Shown here one piece after another: positions 33,062 to 40,807 of a stretch of DNA of 41,908 nt. The position numbers and the translations under genes were made by a program. How positions within the stretch are numbered: the first letter of the stretch is position 1; every line of letters begins with the position of its first letter. The notes beneath the pieces were generated by a model, which saw only the letters and a program-made list of their open reading frames with translations, did not search any database and was not told the origin of the DNA. The stretch comes from CAZEJK01 sp964512045 (lineage in GTDB: Bacteria; Acidobacteriota; Thermoanaerobaculia; Thermoanaerobaculales; Sulfomarinibacteraceae), in NCBI GenBank assembly GCA_964512045.1, contig CAZEJK010000016.1:1-41908 (forward strand), written 5' to 3'.

Positions 33062-33248
33062 GGCCATCATCCGGGGCCGGCTGCCGGGGCCGCTGACCGG
33101 GGCCTGGGCCGGCACGTGCTCCGATGGGTTCGCTCGTCAAATGCCTCGTAACCCGCCCACCCAGCCGGCGAGACGCCGGCTTCCACAATCGAGGAGCGCT
33201 GGGATCCGGGTTGTGGCGGCCCGCGTCCCGCGGGCCGGGTGGGCGGGT
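33062..33248. repeat. Composite intergenic repeat: G/C block plus large palindrome, copy 2
   Basis: A G/C-rich block (33062-33115, core CCGGCTGCCGGGGCCG) is followed by a palindrome whose arms are 33151-33188 and 33211-33248. The 38-base arms match almost completely (left CCCGCCCACCCAGCCGG..., right its complement with a few changes) across a 22-base spacer. The whole composite recurs, inverted, at 41540-41664; the palindrome alone is at 21384-21482. It sits between convergent stops, as does copy 1, and fills this 319-base intergenic stretch; no gene is seen here. Confidence 0.75.
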
Positions 33249-33284
33249 CACGGGGCTGGCGGTATCGTCGTGGGTTGGCTGGGC

Positions 33285-33890
33285 CTACGCCGGTTCGAGG
33301 GTGAACGGTACGGTGACGGTCTTCTCCTCGAGCTCCACCTCGAGGCGGTAGGTGCCGGCCTGGACGGCGCCCGGAACCCGGAAGTACAGGAAGCCGCTGC
33401 AGATCCTGCGCAGGTGGACGTGCACGGCCTCGCGCACCATGGCGGTCTGCGGCAGCGGCTGGAACGACAGCTCGCACGCCGTCCGGTCTGGTCGGCCGAA
33501 GCCGAGCGGTGAGGCTGCGAGGACTGCGCGCCGGGCCTGGCTCTTCAGCTGCGGGTACGCACGGGTGAACTCCTGGTACGGCGGAAGGGGAAGACGGCTG
33601 CCGTCAGGGAGCAGGAGGTGGATCCGGTCCCGGTTGACCTCGGTGGCTGCGGTCTGGTTGCCGGCGAACGCCACGTGGAGGATCAGCCACTCCTCGCCGA
33701 GGTTCTTGGCGGCAAACTCGAAGTCCACGAGCGCTTCGAGCTGTGGACCGCGGTGGCGCGCGATCCACTCGCCGGGGAAGTCCAGCTCGCCCTCGGGCGG
33801 GTAGGCGGTCTGGGAACCGCTTGAGGCACAGCCGGCGAGGGTCGCAGCGATGGTGAGGGCAGCGGTGACGAGGAGCAAGGTTCGGTGCAT
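33285..33890 (-). CDS. Outer-membrane or periplasmic lipoprotein, unknown function
   Basis: 201 residues. The ATG at 33890 follows AAGGAGG with 5-nt spacing. The signal peptide LLLVTAALTIAATLAGC has a clean lipobox (LAGC), so it is lipidated at Cys20; the +2 residue is Ala, which suggests sorting to the outer membrane if Lol rules apply. The mature part is beta-rich: EALVDFEFAAKNLGEEWLILHVAF, RIHLLLPDGSRLPLPPYQEF, and a final GTYRLEVELEEKTVTVPFTLE, like an immunoglobulin-like or DUF4352-type fold. I do not recognise a named family. It is the last gene of the leftward block and is separated from the TPR gene by a stem-loop terminator, so it is probably transcribed on its own. Confidence 0.75.
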   Translation of the reverse strand: MHRTLLLVTAALTIAATLAGCASSGSQTAYPPEGELDFPGEWIARHRGPQLEALVDFEFAAKNLGEEWLILHVAFAGNQTAATEVNRDRIHLLLPDGSRLPLPPYQEFTRAYPQLKSQARRAVLAASPLGFGRPDRTACELSFQPLPQTAMVREAVHVHLRRICSGFLYFRVPGAVQAGTYRLEVELEEKTVTVPFTLEPA

Positions 33891-33935
33891 GAGTACCTCC
33901 TTCACTGAGGAGCCACAGCAGTGTGGACGGCATAG

Positions 33936-33996
33936 AAAAGCGCCCGCATCGATCCGCTCACGAGTGGTCTCCCACCGGACGGAACGGATGCGGGCG
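33936..33996 (-). terminator. Intrinsic terminator of the TPR gene
   Basis: Minus strand: CGCCCGCATC pairs with GATGCGGGCG across a 36-base interior that also folds partly, followed by CTTTTC. It lies 38 bases after the TPR stop codon. Confidence 0.6.
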
Positions 33997-34033
33997 ACTG
34001 AGGATTCCCGTTCGGCGACGGGACGTCCGAGAG

Positions 34034-35284
34034 CTAGCCTCCTGCGTAGGAGATCATCTCCCTGGCGGAGGCGACGTCAGGATCCTCGGGCGCCAGCTCG
34101 ATGAACCGCTTGAGCAGCTCCACGGCCCGTTCACTGTTGCCCTGGTTGAACTGCACCAGCCCCAGGAAGTAGTGGGCCCTTGCGTGATCTGGCGCGGCAT
34201 CGAGAACGCTCTCGAGCTCCGCCTCGGCCAGGGCGAGGTTGCCAGCGTTGTACATCTCGACGGCGTGCTCGAACAGGCTCGAGGCGACCCACTCCGGGTC
34301 CACCTCGACGAGCCCGTCAAGAGCGGCATCCGCAGCTCCTGTGTCACCGAGCTTGCGGGCGGCGTCGTACTGGATCTTCAGAGCTTGCACGTTGCCCGGC
34401 TCCCGAGCGACGGCGTTCTTGGCCATGGAGAGGGCCTGGGCGGCGCTGTCCTGCTGGAGGTACATGGCGCCGAGGATGACGTACGCCTGCACCAGCTCCG
34501 GGTCCAGGTTGACGACCTGGAGGAACTTGGACATGGCGGTGGCGGCGTCGCCGGCGTTGAACGCCTCGACGGCCTCGTTGTACACCCGCTTGGCCACGTC
34601 GGACAGATCGCCGACGGCTCGCAGGTCCTCCTCGGCCTCCTTGGCCTTCTGGGTGTCACCCAGTGCCCGGTAGGCATCGTAGCGGAGGTTGAGGGCGCGC
34701 ACATCGCTCGGGTCGATTGCCAGCGCCTGCTCTGCGGCCTCGGCCGCCTTCTCGTACTCCTCCTGGAGGTGGTAGACGGCCGACAGGGCCGTGTACGCAG
34801 CCGCGAGGTTCTCGTCGATCTCCGCGGCCTCACGGTACTTGGCAGCAGCGAGATCGAGATCGCCCATGTCCTGGGCGGCGACGCCTTCGTTGTAGGTCTT
34901 GATCGCCCGGTTCTTGCCGGCGGGCGCCGAGGGGCCCTGCTCGGCCTGCGGCGGCGGCAGTCTGAACTCGGCCATCATGGTGCCGCCGGCGGCGGGCTGG
35001 ATCTCCTGTCGGGTGGTCTGGTAGCCCTCCTTGGACAGGGTGTACAGGTACGTCCGGCCCACATCGGAGTGGGTGACCGTGAACTTGCCCTTCTTGTTGG
35101 TGGTCTTGACGATCTGGAACTCGTCCAGATCGGGCGCCGTCACGGTGACGGTCACACCCTGGAGAGGGTTGCCTTCCATATCGAACACTTGACCCTGGAT
35201 CCGGCCGACCTGGGCGTTCGCCAGCGCCGGGATCATCGTTGCCACGAGTGCTCCGCAGAGCACGAGGATCAGCTTTTGTCTCAT
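34034..35284 (-). CDS. Exported TPR protein with carboxypeptidase-regulatory-like domain
   Basis: 416 residues. The ATG at 35284 has GGAGG 9 nt upstream; signal peptide KLILVLCGALVATMIPALANAQ. Residues of about 27-95 are a carboxypeptidase-regulatory-like (transthyretin-like) beta domain (GRIQGQVFDMEGNPLQGVTV; YLYTLSKEGYQTTRQEI). This domain also begins the TonB-dependent receptor encoded upstream (37129-40068). Residues of about 125-415 are TPR repeats in two runs (AAKYREAAEIDENLAAAYTALS; AAEQALAIDPSDVRALNLRYDAY; FLQVVNLDPELVQAYVILGAMY; DAAPDHARAHYFLGLVQFNQG). A periplasmic scaffold role is inferred. The genes 34034-40068 are all leftward but separated by roughly 270-base gaps with their own signals. 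Confidence 0.87.
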   Translation of the reverse strand: MRQKLILVLCGALVATMIPALANAQVGRIQGQVFDMEGNPLQGVTVTVTAPDLDEFQIVKTTNKKGKFTVTHSDVGRTYLYTLSKEGYQTTRQEIQPAAGGTMMAEFRLPPPQAEQGPSAPAGKNRAIKTYNEGVAAQDMGDLDLAAAKYREAAEIDENLAAAYTALSAVYHLQEEYEKAAEAAEQALAIDPSDVRALNLRYDAYRALGDTQKAKEAEEDLRAVGDLSDVAKRVYNEAVEAFNAGDAATAMSKFLQVVNLDPELVQAYVILGAMYLQQDSAAQALSMAKNAVAREPGNVQALKIQYDAARKLGDTGAADAALDGLVEVDPEWVASSLFEHAVEMYNAGNLALAEAELESVLDAAPDHARAHYFLGLVQFNQGNSERAVELLKRFIELAPEDPDVASAREMISYAGG

Positions 35285-35426
35285 CGTACATGCCTCCTTC
35301 CGACCGCGCATATGCTACCAGAGCAACGCAGCCGGCGCATCCCGGGTCATCCCCGATTCTGATGTCTGGCGCATCGGGAGGCCTGCTGGTTGCAGGGAGC
35401 ATCGAAGCGCTGACGGAAGCCTTCCG

Positions 35427-35501
35427 CGGTGGTTGGGGCTTCCAGCCCCGACCGGAGGCGCCTCGGAAGGAGCATGTCGGGGCACGATGTCCCGACCACC
35501 G
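35427..35501. repeat. Nested triple-hairpin repeat
   Basis: Outer arms CGGTGGTTGGGGC (35427-35439) and GTCCCGACCACCG (35489-35501) pair with two mismatches. Inside are GGGGCT/AGCCCC, the perfect palindrome GAGGCGCCTC (35455-35464) and GTCGGG/CCCGAC. It lies between the TPR gene start and the phosphatase stop. A looser relative may be at 3738-3826. Confidence 0.6.
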
Positions 35502-35551
35502 TAGATGTCGTCGTCTTCCTGAGAGCGGGCGCCGGCTGGCGTGACACGACC

Positions 35552-36856
35552 CTACGTCGCGTCATAGCCGATCCGGATCATGCACAACGCGGTGTTGTCG
35601 CACTTCGGGGGCTTGAGCCAACGGCAGGTCGTACCGTCGGAGTACGTCTCGACATACGCGCCCTGATCGATCCGGTTCTGGTTCATCCGCCGATGCACCT
35701 CGGGGTACGCGCGGGCCCGCTGGTCTGGAGGCAAGCGGTTGCGCTCCTCGCGCAGGAGCCGGCTGACGTACAGCATCCGTTGCTCGCTGGCCAGCAGCAG
35801 CCAGCGGAAGGTGGTGACGGGGTCCTCCGGATGGAGCATGTTGATGAGCTCGCGGGGAGCGAACAGGTCGTCGACGCCGTCGGAGTACAGCAGGAGCAGG
35901 TCGCCAGGGTTCAGCCGGAGCGGTATATCGGCCCGACGGTACCGCTTGAGCTCTCCGCGCGATGAGTTGATCGAGTTCGCGACCACGTTGCGGTGGAGGC
36001 TGTACGCCATCAGCTCGGGGAGGGTGACCCGCGGGTTCGTCAGGTCGGGCTCGGGCACGACAGACTCGCCGAGCGTCTGAAACCGGACCGTGCCGTCAGC
36101 AGCGGCGACCACCAGCTTGCAGTCGCCGATCTGACGGACGTCGAGCCAGCGCGAGCCGTCGCGGCGACGGTCGATGACCACACCGACGAAGCAGGCATCC
36201 GGCGGGTTGCTGCCGCTGCCGTCCGAGGCGTACGTCGCCAGCCGCTCGCGGGTGCGTCGGACGCCGAGCTCGATCGGATGGGGAGGAGCCAGGTTGGCGA
36301 GGGTGCGGATGACCTCTGCGGTCTGACGGAGGCTGGTGGGGTCGACCTGCTCGAGCTCGACCGAGACCTGCTGAACGGCCGCCAGTGCCGCATCCAGGAA
36401 CGCTTCCGGGTCGAGGGTCGTTCCTGCCGGAGGCTCGAGCCGGCGCCGGACGGTGTCGGTAAGATTGAAGCCCGGGAGCTGTTGAATGATCCGACGCACG
36501 CGCTCGACGAGAGCAGAGGTGATCTCGGCCTTGAGCGCGTCCTCCGCAAGCTGGCCGACCTCGAGCATCGACCGGCACAGCTCGTCGGCGGCAAGGTCGC
36601 CGCGCTGGTGGCCACCCATCCCATCGACGACGAACGCGGCGACCTGGTGCGGCTGCTCGAGCAGCGCGATCCTGTCCTCGTTGATCGGCTTGTAGCCGGC
36701 GCCGTGGTGGCTGGCTGCGACCACGAGGTCGCCTCGAGCGGTGGTGTAGCGATGGATCGGGGCGGCCCGAAGAGTGCCTTCGGAGTGTGCTCCGAGCACC
36801 ACGCCGTCCGGCGGGAGCGGGACCGCGGCAGCGCCTGTGCGATCGTCGAGCGCCAT
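35552..36856 (-). CDS. PP2C-type (PPM) serine/threonine protein phosphatase
   Basis: 434 residues. Metal-dependent phosphatases of this family dephosphorylate Ser/Thr in the cytoplasm. Motifs in order: GYKPINEDRIAL (Asn59, Glu60, Asp61), VVDGMGGHQRGDLAA (Asp78 and Gly79 bind the metals), DVRQIGDCKLVV, LLLYSDGVDDLF and a late DNTALCMI. All key aspartates are present. An insertion of about 130 residues (about 105-235) separates the second motif from GDC, longer than usual. No transmembrane segment is evident. Of two adjacent ATGs I choose 36856 because TACACT ends 7 nt before it and there is no Shine-Dalgarno; 36859 would add one Met. No kinase gene is in the window; its partner is unknown. Confidence 0.86.
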   Translation of the reverse strand: MALDDRTGAAAVPLPPDGVVLGAHSEGTLRAAPIHRYTTARGDLVVAASHHGAGYKPINEDRIALLEQPHQVAAFVVDGMGGHQRGDLAADELCRSMLEVGQLAEDALKAEITSALVERVRRIIQQLPGFNLTDTVRRRLEPPAGTTLDPEAFLDAALAAVQQVSVELEQVDPTSLRQTAEVIRTLANLAPPHPIELGVRRTRERLATYASDGSGSNPPDACFVGVVIDRRRDGSRWLDVRQIGDCKLVVAAADGTVRFQTLGESVVPEPDLTNPRVTLPELMAYSLHRNVVANSINSSRGELKRYRRADIPLRLNPGDLLLLYSDGVDDLFAPRELINMLHPEDPVTTFRWLLLASEQRMLYVSRLLREERNRLPPDQRARAYPEVHRRMNQNRIDQGAYVETYSDGTTCRWLKPPKCDNTALCMIRIGYDAT

Positions 36857-36863
36857 CATGCAC

Positions 36864-36869
36864 AGTGTA
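36864..36869 (-). promoter_or_regulatory. -10 hexamer of PP2C gene
   Basis: TACACT on the minus strand (preceded by TT), 7 nt before the ATG at 36856. No Shine-Dalgarno between, so a leaderless transcript is likely. Confidence 0.4.
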
Positions 36870-37072
36870 AACGCTTTCCGCTCGGAATGCGACCGCTGCC
36901 GGCGCGGGGACCGAGACCGGCGTTGGCGCCCGGCCGGCTGCTGTCTCCCAGAGGCGCCCAAGCGGTCGACCGGAGCCTGAGCAGGTTGAGGCGCGGTTGC
37001 GACGGGGGTCTCCAACCGCCACCGGGTTCGGGCTCGGTGGGTGAGGTGTGATCGGTTGGCGCGAACGGGCAC

Positions 37073-37105
37073 AAAAAAAAAGCGCCCCGGCGGAGGCCGG
37101 GGCGC
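37073..37105 (-). terminator. Strong intrinsic terminator of the TonB-dependent receptor
   Basis: Minus strand: GCGCCCCGG, loop CCTCCG, CCGGGGCGC, then nine Ts. Perfect 9-bp stem directly followed by the T run, 24 bases after the receptor stop codon. Confidence 0.92.
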
Positions 37106-37128
37106 AATGGTATCAGCTGAGAGTCAGC

Positions 37129-40068
37129 CTAGAAGCGGATGCCCAGGGACACCCGGAAGGTACGCGGCAGCTGGAAGCTGCCCTCACCGGTGGGCTCACC
37201 GAACTGCGAGCCCTTCTCCCAGTGGGTACCCTCAACCGGCTGCTCGGTGAACGGGTTGAAGTCCTCCAGCACCCGGACGGAGGTGTTCACGCCAGTCACG
37301 CCGTCCTCGTTGAACAGGTTGAGGACCTCGGGCTGGACGAACATCTCGACCTCGGCGCCGAACAGGTTCGCGAAGAACGAGTAGTTCAGCGACAGGTCCG
37401 TGCGGGTGATGTCGTCGGTGGTGTACTCACCACGGCCGGAGAAGAAGTAGGTGACCGTGCCCGGGCCAACGGCGTAGCCGAGGGCCGCCGGATCGCCGAC
37501 GTACTGCTCCACCTCGATGGTGCCGGTTGCCGAGTACGGGCTGCCGGAGTAGAAGTTCTGCAGCACCGACACCGACAGGTTGTGGCGGGCGGTCGACATC
37601 AGGTCGTAGATACCCCACACGCGCACCTTGTGGCGCTGGTCGATGGCCAGGTCGCCCATCGGGCTGTTCCACGCCGGGTCCTTGTACTCCTGGTACTCGA
37701 GGACGCCGGAGGGCACCGGGCCCGAGCCGCCGGTCTCACCGTCGAAGTTGCCGCGCGCATGCGACCAGGTCCAGTTGCCGCCGATCATCAGGCGATCGGA
37801 GAACCGGTAGTCGATGCGGGTCATGAGGGCGTCGTACTCACGGCGGAGCAGGTCGTCCTCGTTCTGGATGATCGAGAGATCGAGAACCCCGGCCAGATCC
37901 GAGCTAACGGTTCGGTTCGGAACGATCTCCGAGGCGTAGAAGTCGCCGTACTCACGGTGCACGTAGTCGGCGCGGAGCACGCCGCGGTTGCCGAGCCGCT
38001 TGGTGATACCGAGCGAGTACTCGTCGCCGTACGGCGAGGAGAGGCTGTCGGCGACCTTCGGGGTCAGACCCGGCATGTCAGCAAACCACAGCAGCGAGGT
38101 GTTCGTCTGGCCGCCGTAGACGTTGAAGTACCAGTTGAACATCTCATCCAGGACGGCCGCGTTGCGGTCGTACCAGTTGGCGCCAGGCATGTTGCGGGCG
38201 TCGAGGGACGGGCCGCCGTAGAACCAGAACGCCCAGGTGGGCTGGCCGCCGGAGGAGCCGGCGTCCGCCTGGTTGTTGGCGATCGCGGTCACGTACCGCG
38301 CGGCCGAGGCGTTCAAAATCCACTGTCCGTCGCCGAACAGGTCCCAGGTCATGCCGAGCCGCGGGCTGATCCGCGAGTCGTCCACGACCTTGGCGCCGCC
38401 GGCATCGGTGCCGTCGTTCTCGTCGTAGCGCACACCGAGGTTGACGGTGATCTGGTCGGTCACGCGCCAGGTGTCGTTGACGAACAGCGAGTTGGTCTCG
38501 AAGTCCGTGCCCTGCGACTCCTGGAGCACCGAGCCCCACGCCATTGCGGTGTTGAAGCCCGGCTCGACGAAGAGCTGCGGCTCGCCGGGGACGGTGTAGT
38601 CGGGCTCGACGCCGACGACACCGGTGTAGATGATCCACCCGGACGCGGACTGCCAGTTGTCGGCGATCCGGATGTCCGTGAAGGTGTCGTACCCGAACAC
38701 GAGATCGTGGCTGCCGGCGGTCTCACTGGAGACGAACCAGGAGGCCTTGGCGAGGGTGTTCTCGTTGTTGCGCTCCTCATCCGAGCAGACGCCGCAGAAC
38801 AGCGGGGCGTGGAACGCGCCGCCGTTGAAGCCGTCCCAGATCGGGGTGCCGTAGTCGAGTGAGCGGTCGTCGCCGCCGGAGCCGACGAACGCGAAGTCGC
38901 GCTCGGAGTACTGCGCCTCGATGAAGAAGTTATCGGAGATCACACCGGTGTAGTTGAACGCCATGCCTTCCAGCGGGAGGCTGCGCTCGGGGTCGATGTG
39001 CCGCACGTCGCGCGGGGTGAAGAAGAAGTCGTTGGTCTGGTCCCGGGCGATGTCGATGTAGGTCCCGGTGACGCGGTGGCTCGGGGTGATCGAGCCGGTC
39101 AGCTTGATCTCGAACCGCTCCTCGGTCTCGCCGGTGGGGAACGGAATGCCCGCGGTGGGCTGGTTCGGGGTTGAAATCTGAGCCGAGCCGGTGGTCTCAC
39201 GGTCGCGGCCAGCGGTGAAGAACCACAGCTTGTCGCGCAGGACGAAGCCGCCGAAGGTGGCCTCGTACACCCGGTTGATGTCGTCGACCTGCTCGGTGGT
39301 GAACGGGGTCTTCGCCGACCAGTCGTCGTTGTCCATGTTGATCCGGAACGAGCCGGAGAACTCGTTACCACCGGTCTTGGTGACCATGTTCACCACGCCG
39401 CCGGCGAACCGGCCGTACTCGGCCGACACGCCGCTGGTGACCACGGTGGTCTCCTGGATGGCGTCCTCGATGAACATGTTGAACGGCTGCCCACGCAGGT
39501 TCTCGTTGAGCACCACACCGTTGAGGGTGTACAGGTTCTCGTACGACTGCGCGCCCGAGATGGTGGTGTTGCCGTTCGGACCGGTGGTTGTGGTACCGGC
39601 GGACAGACCGACGGCGGCCTGCGGCGTGCGGCCCACAGGCAGCTTCTCGAGCGTGTCGTACTCGATCGTGCTCGAGGCCGTGCTACCGGAGCTCACCGTC
39701 TCGTACTGGCCGGTGACGATGATCTCTTCCTCGATCGCCTCGGGGTACATGATGACGTCAAGCTCACGGGTCTGGGCCGTGGAGACCTTGACCTCGTAGT
39801 CGAGGGTCTTGAAGGAGTCCAGGGCGAAGGTCACCTTGTAGGTGCCCGGGGGCAGGCCGGGGAAGTTGAAGTCGCCGCCTGCACTGGTGATCGCCGTCTT
39901 GGAGCCCTGCAGGGCCGGCGAGGACAGGCTGACCGTCACGCCCGGAAGCGGGTCGCCTTCGTACTGCACGCGACCGTTCAGTGCACCCGTGCTCGTCTGT
40001 GCCATCAGCGGGCCGGCCACGAGGCCGACGACCACTGCGGCGGTGAGAAGAATCAGAGTATTTCGCAT
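37129..40068 (-). CDS. TonB-dependent receptor, Oar type, with N-terminal carboxypeptidase-regulatory domain
   Basis: 979 residues. An outer-membrane beta barrel that takes up or exports large ligands using TonB energy. The ATG at 40068 has AGGAGG 8 nt upstream. Signal peptide LTAAVVVGLVAGPLMAQ. Residues of about 27-110 form a carboxypeptidase-regulatory-like domain (GALNGRVQYEGDPLPGVTVSL; GGDFNFPGLPPGTYKVTF). EEEIIVTGQ opens the plug (about 118-240: PQAAVGLSAG, YENLYTLNGVVLNEN, EYGRFAGGVVNMVTKTGGN). The rest is a barrel of alternating strands rich in aromatic residues and ends LGIRF, with the terminal Phe needed for barrel insertion. It is of the Oar/SusC-like kind abundant in Acidobacteriota. 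The substrate is unknown. It has a strong terminator of its own and a 5' leader of about 140 bases. Confidence 0.93.
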   Translation of the reverse strand: MRNTLILLTAAVVVGLVAGPLMAQTSTGALNGRVQYEGDPLPGVTVSLSSPALQGSKTAITSAGGDFNFPGLPPGTYKVTFALDSFKTLDYEVKVSTAQTRELDVIMYPEAIEEEIIVTGQYETVSSGSTASSTIEYDTLEKLPVGRTPQAAVGLSAGTTTTGPNGNTTISGAQSYENLYTLNGVVLNENLRGQPFNMFIEDAIQETTVVTSGVSAEYGRFAGGVVNMVTKTGGNEFSGSFRINMDNDDWSAKTPFTTEQVDDINRVYEATFGGFVLRDKLWFFTAGRDRETTGSAQISTPNQPTAGIPFPTGETEERFEIKLTGSITPSHRVTGTYIDIARDQTNDFFFTPRDVRHIDPERSLPLEGMAFNYTGVISDNFFIEAQYSERDFAFVGSGGDDRSLDYGTPIWDGFNGGAFHAPLFCGVCSDEERNNENTLAKASWFVSSETAGSHDLVFGYDTFTDIRIADNWQSASGWIIYTGVVGVEPDYTVPGEPQLFVEPGFNTAMAWGSVLQESQGTDFETNSLFVNDTWRVTDQITVNLGVRYDENDGTDAGGAKVVDDSRISPRLGMTWDLFGDGQWILNASAARYVTAIANNQADAGSSGGQPTWAFWFYGGPSLDARNMPGANWYDRNAAVLDEMFNWYFNVYGGQTNTSLLWFADMPGLTPKVADSLSSPYGDEYSLGITKRLGNRGVLRADYVHREYGDFYASEIVPNRTVSSDLAGVLDLSIIQNEDDLLRREYDALMTRIDYRFSDRLMIGGNWTWSHARGNFDGETGGSGPVPSGVLEYQEYKDPAWNSPMGDLAIDQRHKVRVWGIYDLMSTARHNLSVSVLQNFYSGSPYSATGTIEVEQYVGDPAALGYAVGPGTVTYFFSGRGEYTTDDITRTDLSLNYSFFANLFGAEVEMFVQPEVLNLFNEDGVTGVNTSVRVLEDFNPFTEQPVEGTHWEKGSQFGEPTGEGSFQLPRTFRVSLGIRF

Positions 40069-40212
40069 CCACGCACCTCCTAAAATGGATAAAAGGAACC
40101 TCTACGGTCTGTCGATCCTCCGGCTCGAGCCGAACGCTCGGCTCGCGTTACCTACGACTCACCTCCCTTCCCCGGAGTCGATCGAGTATGGGCCACAGTC
40201 ATTCCGCCGGAG

Positions 40213-40218
40213 ACTATA
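40213..40218 (-). promoter_or_regulatory. Candidate -10 of the TonB-dependent receptor
   Basis: TATAGT on the minus strand, giving a leader of about 138 nt that contains the 8-bp hairpin at 40126-40145. No good -35 is seen. Confidence 0.35.
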
Positions 40219-40360
40219 GCAGATTCCTTGCCAGCGTGGACCACATCGGGAGGCGAAAACCCGGAGAGATCTGTACGTGTTTTCGGACGGCGTCCCGAAA
40301 TACTGTTCGGATTTTTGGATGCCGCAACGAAGTGCAACGTGCGGTGCAGGATGCAGCACG

Positions 40361-40790
40361 GAGTGTGCAGAGTGCAGAGCGGGGGATCGTGGGGAGTGAA
40401 GAGTGGGGAGTTCAGAGTTCAGAGTGCCCCCTCCCGCCCCGGAGCCGACTCCGCGTCTCGGTGCGCGTCCGTAGCGTCGTTTCTCCTGCGAGCAGGTGCG
40501 CGAAGCGAGCCCTTGGGAGGCCTGCACGCGAGAGGCGAGGTGGGGGGTGGTTTTTTGCACTCCGTGCGTTGCACGGTGCACCTCGTGTCGTCTTCACCGT
40601 GAGGATCTTCGAAGAAGGGTGGCGTCATTGCCGGAGACCGTTGAGCCGGGCTCCGGGCCCTGTCCGCAGGGCTGTCGACGCCAGCGAGCAGATCCTCGAG
40701 TCTGTCCCCTCCGATGTACCTGGCGCACGGATCAGGCTCTTGGGTGGGAGGGGGCACTCTTCACTCTTCACTCTGCATTCTCAACTTCGG
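40361..40790. repeat. Element bounded by a 14-bp inverted repeat and AGAGTGA-type heptads
   Basis: GAGTGCCCCCTCCC at 40422-40435 is exactly inverted at 40746-40759. Outside each arm lie heptad-like repeats (GAGTGAAGAGTG on the left; TTCACTCTTCACTCTG on the right), so the whole is symmetrical. The 310-base interior has no recognisable gene. This looks like a miniature mobile element; no flanking target duplication was identified. Confidence 0.6.
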
Positions 40791-40807
40791 CGGGTGGGCG
40801 GGCGGAT

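Larger units (their letters stand above)
40069..40807. other. Long intergenic region: TBDR leader and a repeat-bounded element, no gene
   Basis: The 740 bases upstream of the receptor hold no convincing gene on either strand. From the receptor outward: AGGAGG ribosome site (40077-40082), a perfect 8-bp leader hairpin CGAGCCGA/TCGGCTCG (40126-40145), a possible -10 (40213-40218), an AT-richer patch near 40290-40320, then a 14-bp perfect inverted repeat bordered by heptad arrays (40361-40790). Confidence 0.6.

Noticed and set aside
7304..40790. CRISPR array among the short repeats
   Set aside because: The heptad and octad repeats are short, degenerate and not separated by uniform spacers, and no cas gene is present.
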